A DNA stretch of 64,000 nucleotides. Source: Ambrosia x helenae. Its lineage: Eukaryota; Streptophyta; Magnoliopsida; Asterales; Asteraceae. This document shows, piece by piece, positions 21,941 to 33,179 of the stretch (its first letter is position 1; every line of letters starts with the position of its first letter). The stretch is from contig CM061231.1 of assembly GCA_030844895.1 (NCBI GenBank), positions 33,489,149-33,553,148 on the forward strand, read 5' to 3'. The translations under genes were made by a program, and so were the position numbers. The notes under the pieces are model-generated. The model was not told where the DNA came from, did no database searches, and saw nothing but the letters and a program-made list of their open reading frames with translations.

Positions 21941-24650
21941 AAGCCTACCCAATTCACCGGGTCATCAAGCATAGACCTGAAATATCTAAGTTTGTCATTT
22001 CTTTTTTATTTTGTAATTTTTATTATTTTAGGTTCTTTAATGAATTTAAATTCCTTTTACAAAATTTTTTGTGTGATCATTTTCTGTTTGTTTTCAATAT
22101 TTCTTATGTTTAATAGATTTTGAAATTCATTTACTCAACTGCTTTGTTCAGTTGGATTAGTAAATTGAGTATTTTTGCAAAGATAATTGACTTTTTGATT
22201 TGATGTATGGTAAACAGGTCCTTGTAAAGCCTGTTTATCTTCTCAATAACCAACAGCTGTTTGTTTGAATCTATTGAAAGAACATCTATTTGTAGCAACC
22301 ACTGTTTATACTAACAACTATCTTTTGTTAACTATATTATAATAATGGATGACAGTTGTTTTTATAAACTCTGTTGAAAATTCAATAGATATTGTATATA
22401 TTTCAACTTAGTTTCTTTCAAATCAAGAAAGGCTCGAATACCAAAGTTAATCATTACAATATTGAAAATTAGTTTATTCAATTTATATTGCTTTGATTAA
22501 ATTTTTATTATAAATATAATTATTATTACATTACAATAGTATTTAATACTATTAATATTATTTTATTATTTGTGTTTATAACTACTCTAATTAAATTTTT
22601 ATAAGGGATGAAAAACACTATTATAGAACGTATCGTTATAGTTATTTTTTCACTCTATTTTGTATTTTTTTTTTTTTTTTTGTAAACAGTTTTGTTTTGT
22701 GATGTTTTCGGGATTTTTGTGTGTTATATGTGCTAAAAATTTTAAGTTTTTTAATATAGTAAAATAAAATACATCTATTATTAATGACTGCCCTATTTTG
22801 CAACTTTCTATTTACAGCCCTTATCTGTACAGTTATGATCGTAGACTTTTAAGGGTCTCGACCCTTTTGTAATTATGAACTTGAAAAGACTAATATTATT
22901 TAAATTTATATAACACAACCAATATCAATTTCTTTTTTTAATAATAACTAATTTCATATTTCATAACATAAAGGAGGAATGTCAATTGTGGTTTGAAGTT
23001 AAGTTACACTTCTAATAATTCTTCATACCAAGACAAAACAAGTAAAAATTTTAAGTTTAATTGTTTATTGTCTTCGTTAAAAAGTTTGTATAAACATCTG
23101 CTTATATCATTCTTTAATGTTTCTACATGTTTAGTTCCTTCAACATCTGTATTCAAGTGTCTGCTTGCAAAATTGTGAGGAATGACAGTTCTTTGAGATC
23201 AATTGTTCACAAGTCAAGAGATATTGTATACCTTTCAAATCAACATATTATCGAATACTAAGGATAATCATTACGATATTGAAATTTAGTGTATTCAAAT
23301 TTATATCGACTGCATATGTTAACATCTGATTGTAAAATTGTAATTGTAATTGATGACAGATGTTTGAGAACATCTATTGACAAGTTAATCAGTAGTATAT
23401 TCAAAATTAGTTTATTTAGATTTATATTTCTTGATTGTTAAAACAATTTATAATATAGTAATAATAATAATAGTAAATTATTTATAACATTATTTTATTA
23501 TTTGTGTTTTTAATTGTTTTACACTTGACATAAGGGGTCAAAAATGTTATTTTAATACGTACGATATTTGTTCCCTCTATAAAAGGTGAGCAAATCGTCA
23601 TTTCAGTTTTCAATTTTATTCCTCTTCATTTATACGATAAATAAAACATCCATTGATAACTTCAGTATTATGTTATTTTGTTTAAATTACGTACTAAAAC
23701 TCTTTTCAAAAATTCTGTCAATGAAAGAAAAATGTATTACAAGTAAAGCCTTAATAATCAAGTTGGAATTGGTGTTTTTGGAAGATTTTGACAATCAAAG
23801 AAAAATGTTATTTGTATCACAACCACGTCTAAAGCCTGTCTAACTAGATGGGTGTATAGAGAAATACTATGTCTTTGTTTCTCGAGGGGTAAGAGACATT
23901 ATCATGTAGTTTTTTTTCTTTTCGGTTTTGTCTTCTTTGGTGTTTTTAGTCATGTTTTGGGTGTATTTTGTTTGTAATTTGTATTCAGATTGAAGAAATG
24001 TAATAGTTATCATTACTTATCTTTTGTAGGTATTTTGGAGTTTTTTGTTACAATAGTTTCTTCTTGTATGTTTGTAAACAATTTTGTTTTGTAGTTTTTG
24101 CCTGTATTTTGTATCTTTTAAATTTGTGTAACTAGAATATTTTCACTAAAATTAAGGAATTCCAATAATAAGGGTAATTGCTATTGTAGTTTTTTAAAAG
24201 TCTGTTCACAACTTAACACATGTTTGAAGAAACTATTGAAGAATATCTGTTTGAATCAACAACTATTTGTAGTAACAGTTGTTCTAGAAAGATCTCCTTA
24301 ACAAAGTGTCTACAGTTGAACACACGTTTCCAACTACAATTTGTCTTGGAACAGATTAGTGACTTTTTTAATTTCATGTTTAATAAACAGATCATAACAG
24401 TTGGTCTGTTAATATTTTTTATATTTTGAATAAGTATAATTGTGTTAAAAAAATTTCCTTGTCATCAGAATTTTGTTTCATCATCTGTTGCTTGCTTCAT
24501 CAGCGTATAATCATCAGTTGTTTCATTAATAATCAGTGTTAAATGATTTGCAACAGATGTTGCTAAACATATTTTCATTAAAACATACGATTGACTTCTT
24601 GATTTTGTCTTTAGTAAACACGCCTTAAAATATGATAAGATATTCCCATG
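21941..24650. repeat. AT-rich non-coding region with diverged direct repeats (3' flank of Cop1)
   Basis: No gene. A block at about 22387-22640 (AGATATTGTATA..., AATCATTACAATATTGAAA, TTTTATTATTTGTGTTT) recurs diverged at about 23219-23575. A short module GACTTTTTGATTT...GTAAACA appears three times (about 22189, 24360, 24593). AACATCTGTT/AACAGATGTT-like words recur throughout. These may be pieces of the copia 3' untranslated region and LTR. ATAAAGGAGGAA followed by TGTCAATTG at 22968-22987 could be a polypurine tract and LTR start, but I cannot find the matching LTR end. A CTATAAAAGG string at 23578-23587 is a possible TATA box. Confidence 0.4.
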
Positions 24651-25924
24651 TTTTCATACGGGATTTCACCTAGTATGAATTATAGGCTATTGAATTGTGG
24701 GTTTCTATTGCGTGGTAGTGTTATGAAATGTGTTTCAATTATAATACGATATCAGATTTTTTATATGCTACCACAGAAAACAAAGACACATTCATGTTTG
24801 GGAGTTTAGGGCTATTGGTGGCCTCGCTGGGAACATTGGAATCCCACTCTTTGGGCTTCGAAGAATTACTACCTTTAAAGGCAAAATTAAAATGAATATT
24901 TTACTAAATCTAAAACTATAAAAATTTATTTTTTATTTATTATATAATATAACTAAATCTAAAAAAAAAATAATCTAAATATTTAATCTAGAATTTTGTG
25001 TATCACACGCCTTGAATGAACGTAATGTTTTAACATAAATAGAGCATATAATGTGGATTGATGTGTATTGAAATATGAGATCAACTGTATACATTCATAG
25101 CACAAATAACTTGACTAAAATCGAAGTGGCAAACGTCAAAAAAAACATAACTAAAGTTGAAGTTCCAACATCTAATTAAAATAAAAAAATAAATAACACC
25201 GGAAACATGTAATCAAAATAAAAACAAACATGAAACCCAACCCCCCCCCCCCCCCCCCCCCACCCCACTAAAATCGAAGTGCAGAACGTCCTCTGAATCA
25301 CCGTGGCTGGTTCAAACCAACCAAAATTGAATGTCGTTGAGCTGTGGTGATAATTGTGTTTGAATCAAACAAGAATAGAACAAAAATCAAAGGGATGCCC
25401 TAAAAGCTTCACCGATGATGAGAGGTTGTTTGAAGCATCATATCTTTTCTCTTTATTAATAAGAATAAGAAAAGGTAATTGAATCTATTCATATTGCAAA
25501 ATATTTTTCTAATCACACTAAAATATACAAATTCCTTATCTACACCATATGGGAAGAAATTCGACATACAATTTTTTGTGTTGTGGAAAAAGTGAGCAAA
25601 ATCATAGTTTAAATAAAACATAATCAGTGTAGTTTAACCTTAGTTTAAATCCTAAAATAAAGTTTTTATTGATTATGATAACTCCTTGATTTTCTTAGAT
25701 ACATATCACTAATATTGTGTATCTTGTAGGTTCTAAACTTTTAATCTTTTATTTGTGGAGTATACAACTTAAGGACTAGAATATCTTGTTTGTGACAGAC
25801 AAAAAAAAAATAAGTTACTTTAAAAAGTCTTAGGTATTGTGGATAAGGTAGTCCAAAAAACTCGTGGCTTGAAGATCTTTTGGATTTAGCATAGAAAAAA
25901 CTCGTTTGACATATCTCGATTTGT
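24651..25924. other. AT-rich intergenic DNA, no gene seen
   Basis: No supported coding region. Short open frames (25409-25621, 25741-25968) lack recognisable features. Two ACTAAAATCGAAGTG copies (25115 and 25267) flank a 21-base C run. Confidence 0.5.
25241..25261. repeat. Poly-C tract of 21 bases
   Basis: An uninterrupted run of C on the plus strand preceded by AAACCCAA and followed by ACCCCAC. The length is likely unreliable because homopolymers are error-prone in sequencing. Confidence 0.9.
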
Positions 25925-26500
25925 AACTGAGCCGAGCTGGCTCGGATTGGCATGGATAGTTCTGACATTTAATATAAATTATTTTTAATGGTACGTTGTA
26001 TAGCAATTGTGTGTTTGAGATTGAATTTATTGCTAATGATACTATTTTATTAAACCGTAGGATAATAATAATTGTCCAAATACTCAAGTTATCAAACTTA
26101 ATAGTACTTTTGATTTCAAAGAGATCAATATTTAGGAGTGTTATAGCCCCCAAATTATTGCATATTTGGGGACTAATTGATATGCTGATGAAATTATATT
26201 GTATTTCGTTGAAATTTAAAACTTATTTTGTATTGAACTTGATTTTAGCTTATAATTTACGAAGTCAAACTTATTTTTAATGTATTATTTTTAACTAATG
26301 AATAATATTTTAAACTATTGAATTTGGAAAGCTATTTTTAATCTTTTTTTTCAAATTCGAGGCAAACCAAGCCGAGCTCGAGCTTAAATTTTTTGCTCGG
26401 TTTCAAATCCGAACCGAGCCAATCTGCCATGTTTTATAACCAAATCGAGTCCAAGTTTAACCTGACACAACTCGGTTTGGCTCATAAACACGCCTAGTTG
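25925..26500. repeat. GAGCCGAGC-rich segment, possible decayed DNA-transposon MITE
   Basis: GAGCCGAGCTGGCTCGG at 25929 and a cluster of AGCCGAGCTCGAGCT, AACCGAGCCAA and CGGTTTGGCTCATAAACACG at 26369-26495 flank AT-rich DNA. CCGAGC-rich ends of this kind occur in hAT-like MITEs of plants, from memory. No clear terminal inverted repeat or target duplication can be delimited. Confidence 0.3.
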
Positions 26501-26633
26501 TGGAAGAGTAGCACAAGCGATTCACATTTGGACCATGAACAAGACGTGAGCATATTTTTTTCTAGCTTATTTATGTCTATTTAACTCATCATTAAAGACA
26601 TGTTTGAAGTTTCTTTGAAAACACAAACACATA

Positions 26634-26649
26634 ACTTCCATAAATATTA
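26634..26649. repeat. Target-site duplication of LINE-1, left copy
   Basis: ACTTCCATAAATATTA, identical to 32199-32214. The right copy overlaps by five bases (TATTA) the left target duplication of the neighbouring SINE. Confidence 0.93.
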
Positions 26650-26842
26650 ATTTTTTTAAAGGTAAATTAATTTCATTTTAAAAACGCCACAAGAGGTCTT
26701 CAAAGCGAAGACCCAAGGGCACTAAAAACGACATTACAACATGTTTAAAGGATAATTACACCAACCATTCCTCTCTATATCTTTCATTTTGGACCTATTT
26801 CAGATCCAAAAATACGAAGTTGTTTTTATGACCTCCACGACT

Positions 26843-29800
26843 TCAATCGGTGTCCGGCTTTTTTCGGTTGAAGCTTCTATTGTTTCTCTCGTTCCATATT
26901 GCCCGCATGGAAGTAATAATAATGCCTTTCAAGACGTATGAAGTTTGACTCGAAAACGCCTGTGATTCCACTAACTGAAGGAGATCTGGAACATCAAAGA
27001 CAATCATCGGGGCTATACGACACCAACCTTGAATCCTAGACCAAATCTCCGATGTAAAAAAACAACCGGTGAATAAGTGCAGTAATGTCTCTTCGTCCGA
27101 GTTGCAAAACACACATGTATTATTCTGCAATGGGACTCCCCTTTTTAGTAATTCCGTCTTCGTTGGTAGGCGATTAAGCGTGGCTCTCCATGCCATTATT
27201 TTGCACTTCAAAGGTACCCATCCGGACCAACTAAACATCCAGCTGTTTGTGTTTACGGAATCATTTGACAACAACCTTTTGGCCCTGCTCACCGAAAACA
27301 AACCATTTGGATCAGCGGTCCATTTCCATATATCTGTACCTCCTTTAACTTCGAAATCATGTATGTCCGATAACAAACTGAACATCTCGGCAATCTGCTG
27401 AGGTGAGGACGGGACCGCAGACCAGTCCAAGGACAGTGTTTTGCAGCCGTTAATAACCTTCATTCTATCCGCAATAGTCGCCCACTTATGCTTTTCAATT
27501 CTGAATAGATTCGGGTAGATATTACGGAGTGGTTCATCATAAATCCATGCGTCTACCCAGAAATGAAACATTTTCCCATCACCCACTATTCCAATAAAAT
27601 AACTATTGAGCGAAGTGCCATTCCAAATTATCTTTTCTCCTGTTTTAACAATTGATTTCCAGCATCCGTGTGTCGAGGGGGAGCATGGAAGCAGAGTACA
27701 AGAACTACTCGAACCATGACACCCCACCAACACTTTCTTCCATATGGTTGCACCTTCTTTCCTAAAACACCAAGACCATTTAAGAAGAAGGGCGTCATTG
27801 ACATGTTGTAACTTGGATAGCCCCAAACCCCCAGATTTCTTAGGAGTCGTAACAACGTCCCATGCCACCCAATTTTTTTTTTTTTTATCTTCGCTAGCAC
27901 CGGCCCAAAGGAAACGTCTCATAATCGCCTCAATATTTTCAATTACCGCCTTAGGAGCTTTGTATAAAGAAAGATAATAGATAGGCAGATTCTCAAGCAC
28001 CGCTTTGATAAGGACTAAACGACCCCCAATTGATAAATGCTTAGCTTTCCATGATAGCAATCGGTTTTTAACGACTTCAATCACCGAATTCCAATTACAC
28101 GTTTTAGACATCTTGGCTCCTACTTTGATACCCAAGTATAAAAAAGGAAAAGCACCACGCTTACACCCCAAAACCTCCATCATGTTATCGACCTCAACAT
28201 CGTCCGTACCAACCCCGAATAAATTGGATTTATGAATATTTATGCACAGCCCCGAACAAAGATAGAAAACTCTAGGGATTCAAGCCGTACATTGAAGATT
28301 TTCACGGGACCATTCACCCATAATGAGTGCATCATCCGCGTAGAACAAATCATTGATGTTTACACCGTTGGTCGATAGATTAATGCCTTCATGAACTCCA
28401 ATATCTTTAGCTTTATCCAACATCCATGATAAGCATTCCATCACAATCAAGAATAAACAAGGCGATAGAGGATCACCTTGGCGAAGGCCCTTTTCACTAG
28501 TTAATTGGAAAGCAGGAGACCCGTTAACAAGAATAGAAGCTCTACTCGAAACGAGAATACCTTTGATCCAAGTGCACCACCTAGCCGGAAAACCCATTTG
28601 AGTCATCATAGACAACAAAAAATGCCAATTGACATTGTCATAGGCTTTTTCGAAATCTATCTTCAAGAGAAAAGCCTTTTTCTTTCTTTTTTTCAACCAC
28701 TCCATAATTTCATTCACCACAAGTGGACCGTCCAAAATAAAACGATCGGATAAAAAAGCCTATTGAGATTCCGAAATCACTTTACCTAAAACCATTTTAA
28801 GACGATTAGTGAGGATTTTAGAAACAACCTTACTAATCATTCCAATAAGAGTAATAGGTCTATAGTCCTTGATGCCCACCGGCGATTTAACCTTAGGTAT
28901 CAAAGTAATAAACTCCGAACCGCAACCTGAATTTATGATACCTGTGTCATGGAATTCCTCCATAATATTATAAAATCATTTTCAAGAAGATTCCAGAACC
29001 GCTTTACGAAACGAAAGTTAAACCCGTCCGGACCGGGTGCCTTATTTACACCACAATCGAAAACCGCATCTCGAATTTCTTGTTTGGAGAAAGAGCATGT
29101 CAAAAATAGACTATCCTGTTCAGTTATTCTTTTCAAACCCATACATTGGATAGTAGGCTGCAAAGGAACATCTTCCTTGAAATGATCTCTGTAAAATCTA
29201 AGGACTTCACGCTTGACAAGAGCTGGTTTAGAAATCCACTTACCTTCAATTTGGAGGCCTGGAATTGCATTTCTCGCGTATCTACCTTTAACAACATTGT
29301 GGAAAAAGCTTGAATTTTCATCGCCAAGGGCAGCCCATTTAATCCGTGATTTTTGTCTAAGATCATGAGATTTCATGAGCTTGATTTCTTGAATATATTT
29401 ACCACATTCCGCCCATACCCACACTTCCGACTCCTCTAAATCTTTCTGTTCCATAAGAACTTCTAGGTTTTCCTTCTATTGTCTTAGTCTACTTTCATCT
29501 TCTTTTTCTTTGAGGCGGCTATCAGTAATCCAGATCTTAAGTTTGTCACTCAAAACTTTGAGTTTGCAATTCAAATTTAAATCAGCAGGTCCCGTATCCG
29601 TCCAATGACCCAAAACCGAGCTAATAACATCCAAACATCCCGGTATAACACACCACGAATCAAACCACCTAAATGGCTTCAGACCAAAATTACGGTCAAC
29701 TAGAGAAAGGAGCAGCGGAGCACGATCTGACTTATCTCTCTTAAGAGCCCGAACATACCCATTCGACCACTTGTTAAAGACATTTTCACACACAAAACTT

Positions 29801-30400
29801 CAATCAATCCTGCTTAATTTACAAACACCACGACGATTGACCATATAAGTATATTTCATACCTTTCAAATTGTATTCTCGAAGGCCCGCTTCATCCACAA
29901 AATTGTTAAAATCACGAGCATAAATAGGATCGAAAACAGAATTTTTCCTCTCATCTTGCTCTCTAACCGTATTGAAATCTCCGAAAATAATCCACCAACC
30001 AAAACCATTCTGAATAACCCGGAGCAGCTTATCCCACAGATCCCTCTTTAAATTGTTATTTCGCAGAGCATATACGTTTAGGAAATTAAGACGACTCTTT
30101 CCATCATATAACAAACCAGATACTAGTAAGAAGTTAGTATCTTTAAAAACCGAATCTTTAGAGAAAAATTTTGGATCCCAGATACTAAGGATCCCTCCCG
30201 AATTCCCATCAGCATCAACACTTTCAAAATCATGTCCCAACCCACCCTAGTAGCTCGACACCAAACCCGACAAAATATTACTCATCATGGTCTCTTGCAA
30301 CCCAATAAACGTCACCCCATAATCATTTTTCAACCGATTAATCTAGCTCAGTTTACCCCCGAGAACCAATCCCACGAATATTAACCGAGAGACAATTCAT
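26843..30400 (-). pseudogene. LINE-1 ORF2: endonuclease, reverse transcriptase, RVT zinc-binding domain
   Basis: Begins at 30400 with NCLSVNIRGIG, the start of an exonuclease/endonuclease/phosphatase-type endonuclease, then WIIFGDFNTVREQDERKNS (29990-30020 region). The RT follows: LIPKVKSPVGIKDYRPITLIG (28895-28850), KIDFEKAYDNVNW, EKGLRQGDPLSPCLF and the catalytic FYADDALIMG (about 28330). It ends with a long 446-codon segment carrying LSIGGRLVLIKAVL and the zinc motif CVFCNSDEETLLHLFTGC. ORF2 would nick target DNA and copy the element RNA into it. Frames break near 30,240, 29,795, 29,470, 28,960, 28,745 and 28,260, so it is a pseudogene. Confidence 0.93.
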
Positions 30401-32160
30401 TGCTTACCGCATTGTAACCTTTCATGAATAATAGACTTCTGATATAGAGGAACATGCTCCCCCAAATGGACACCCAACTTCTCTCCCAAAGACTTAGTAG
30501 CTTCAACCTTCTCTGTATGAATAAGATCTTTAATAGGTGCATTCAAAGAAACATCTTCAACAAAATTAGTCGTTGCATTAACAATGGTCTCCTCAAAAGG
30601 AGGGACTGGTTGAGAGTTTAAGTCTATCGGAGCATCACGATTAGTATTAGTATTAGTATTAGCATTCAACGACAATGGGTTATTATCATTCAGGCCAGAT
30701 ATAGGATTGAACCTAAAGATATCTTTCTCTAAGTACTCCTCCAAAACGTTTTTGGGCTTCTTTCCTAATTTCAAACTCTCATTACTACTAACATAATGAA
30801 AACTTGAACGGCCCACTTTTGATTTTTTTATTTTATTTCTTTTGACTAATTTGGAAGTCAAGGGACTATTAAGGTCTTTATTGTTTGGAGGGTCAAACTC
30901 GAATTCAACCGCAGGAGTAAAGCTAACAGCTGAAATATCCTCCATTACCTCACCTTCCTTAAATAACAATTATTGATCATCATTATTGTCATTGATTGGC
31001 CATTGATTGTCAGCATTTAATACCGGGTCAACAGCCGGGATTTCAGCCAGGTCAACATCCGGTTCAACCATCGGCTAAACTTCATTGTCACTGTCAGCTT
31101 GATCCGACAAATGTTCCAATTGGTTCTCCGACGTATCCTCCTCCGTCGTCTCCTCACTAGCCATGGTCGCATCTTCTTTCTTTTTAGTAACAAAAGTGAA
31201 ATCGGGCACCCAGTCACCTGCTTCCTCCACAACCCAAATCCGAAATTTCCGATTCCGACAATTCAGCGTAATTTCTTCAGAGATTCTCTTACTATCTACA
31301 ACCAAAACACCCACGTATTCGAAGGATAGATCATGATCTGATTCAAACCTATTGGCTTTATACACTACCTTTCCGATCAAACCTCCTACCGCATTAATAA
31401 CTTCATTCGATACCAAATGTAATGGGATTCCTTGAACTATCAACCATGCAATACGCTCAAACCCCAAGGCATGTCCTTCCCAAATACTAACAATAGAGAA
31501 ACTATCTTTCAAATCTTCAGCAGCGAAACAAAACGTATGAGCCGTCTCAGCATCATCAAAGGATATCAGGAGATCCAAACCTCCCAAGTACTGCACCGTA
31601 CCAGAGCCTAGACATATATCATTGAGAAACACGTAAATGTTCTTCAAAGCCACAACATCTACCATCCTCGTGACTACGGCTTTCCTATGCACCGAAGAGA
31701 AAGCATTGATATTGTCATCAGTATTAATCGATTTTCCAACAGGCATGTCTTTAAACGACCAATCTCCTGACACAGCCTTTGGTCCCAAACCCTCCTCAAC
31801 ATTAGCTTTCGACTCATACTTCTTCTTAGGCAACATCTTGGGAACATCTGTATAGATTTCACCATCCTCGAGTACAAAGCGTGCAATATTGGACTATAGT
31901 TTGTATTCACCCATACGAATTCCCCGGAGATTCTTTAATAAATCTACTGTGTCCTTGACATCAAGCTTTGAAATGAAACCGAAACGATTACCTCCCCTAT
32001 CCCGTTTTCTGACAATGTACAGATCGTAGATCTGACCGTACGACCTTATTTGGGACCCTAAATCTGTTCCACTACAACCCTCCGGTAGGTTGGTAACGAA
32101 AATCTTTGTAATGCGACGTTGGACTTCCTCCGGTACAGGAACTTTTCGGAGATGGTCCAT
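30397..32160 (-). pseudogene. LINE-1 ORF1 with RRM domain
   Basis: Starts at 32160. The N-terminus carries an RNA recognition motif: KIFVTNLPEGCSG (RNP2-like) and RKRDRGGNRFGFI (RNP1-like). A second segment, from 31836, contains GHALGFERIAWLIVQGIPLH and IGKVVYKANR, typical of plant LINE ORF1 proteins. An acidic tail ends at 30397. Breaks occur near 31895 and between 31075 and 30969. The last codon overlaps the ORF2 start as ATGA (30400-30397). ORF1 binds the element RNA. Confidence 0.88.
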
Positions 32161-32224
32161 TAGAGAGAAACTTTCTTTCCCTTTTGTTACGTGAATATAC
32201 TTCCATAAATATTATAGTCGATCT

Positions 32225-32482
32225 TTTTGATCTTTTTTTGTAACGGACATCATATCAAACCCGAGTACTCTCGGGATATCCTTTCGATAAATTCAAGTAC
32301 TCCGAGAGTACCCGAGTTGTCAAACGCCAATTCTGGGGAAAACCCGGTAACCCACCCACCCGCAGGCACGATGATGAAATTACCGCTAAACCCTGCCTGG
32401 ATTAAGAATCGAACCCAGGTTCCCCTAGGTCTTCTATCATTGCCCACCAATGTCTCTACCACTACACTGTAATGGTATTTAC
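32225..32482 (-). mobile_element. tRNA-derived SINE with 15-bp target duplication
   Basis: A 258-bp insert flanked by TATTATAGTCGATCT at 32210-32224 and 32483-32497. On the minus strand it starts near GTAAATACCATTACAGTG. It contains a box A-like TAGTGGTAGAGACAT (about 32450-32464) and a box B-like GGGTTCGATTC (32416-32406), and ends in an A-rich tail ACAAAAAAAGATCAAAA. That is the layout of a Pol III-transcribed plant SINE mobilised by LINE machinery. Open frames inside it on either strand are not genes. Confidence 0.9.
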
Positions 32483-32497
32483 TATTATAGTCGATCT

Positions 32498-33179
32498 ATA
32501 ATTTATAAGACTATGTGTTGGTGTCTAAGTAAGTACCCGAATTCATCCTCTTATATTGCGCTAATCGGACGATGAGTTGACACTAAATACAACCTTTGCT
32601 GAAGTCATTTAACCATGTTGTGCTCTAGGTGAACAGGGCCTTTATCTCTTTTTTTATCATTTAAAAATGTGATTTAACATTATAAATTCAATAAACAAAT
32701 TTAAACATGAAGCACAAATATGTAATTATTCCTATATTATATTTTGTTATTAATGCTTTAAACTTTTTTTATCAAAAACCAAAAAGACAAATGCATATGT
32801 AAAATTAAAATTAGATAAATATGTTTGCGAGTTGGACCTCATATTAACCAAGATGGCTTTTTAATTAATTTTTTTTTCACAAATTTAAAGTTCTATTCTT
32901 TAACCGGCAATTTACATTAAGACAGCAGGTTGGCGGGCAACAAGTTGTGTCGCTACCCTTTTCAAGACTGCAAATCCTAATCTACTAAATGCAAAACTTG
33001 TCTCCCTGGAGTCAAAGTATTTCCATAGATAACCCATTGAACCCAAGTCAGAAAACAGATAGCTTTCGGGGCCAACGAGCCAAAGGTATCTGAAGCCAAG
33101 GGACTAAAGCATGTTGATTATCTTCACAAGCTTTAGCATTTTCTTCCACTTTCCTTGATTCTACACTTCTCATTTCTTA
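32498..33179. other. AT-rich flank, no gene seen
   Basis: Continuation of the DNA that LINE-1 and the SINE inserted into. No recognisable coding sequence or repeat beyond A/T runs. Confidence 0.5.

Larger units (their letters stand above)
4006..22000 (+). mobile_element. Cop1: decayed Ty1/copia element, SIRE-type, split by Gyp1 (8107-18743)
   Basis: Domain order along the plus strand is gag with CCHC knuckle, gag coiled coil, protease, pre-integrase, integrase, RT, RNase H, then an extra env-like ORF. An ORF downstream of RNase H and the LGHVNFK-type pre-integrase are characteristic of the SIRE/Maximus lineage. Stops and frameshifts occur in nearly every domain, so it is not autonomous. Gyp1 interrupts the RT. 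The 5' LTR and primer-binding site are not visible, and the 3' LTR is not confidently delimited, so the outer boundaries are approximate. Confidence 0.85.
26650..32198 (-). mobile_element. LINE-1: L1-type non-LTR retrotransposon with 16-bp target duplication
   Basis: A 5549-bp element on the minus strand with ORF1 (RRM, 32160 down to 30397) and ORF2 (endonuclease, RT, zinc-binding RVT domain, 30400 down to 26843). It has a short 3' A tract (T run at 26651-26657 in window orientation). It is flanked by ACTTCCATAAATATTA at 26634-26649 and again at 32199-32214. The 5' untranslated region is only 38 bp, so a slight 5' truncation is possible. Scattered stops make it inactive. Confidence 0.95.

Noticed and set aside
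24780..24900. Gene-like GC patch (GGCCTCGCTGGGAACATTGG)
   Set aside because: Too short, with no supporting frame or neighbours to identify a gene.
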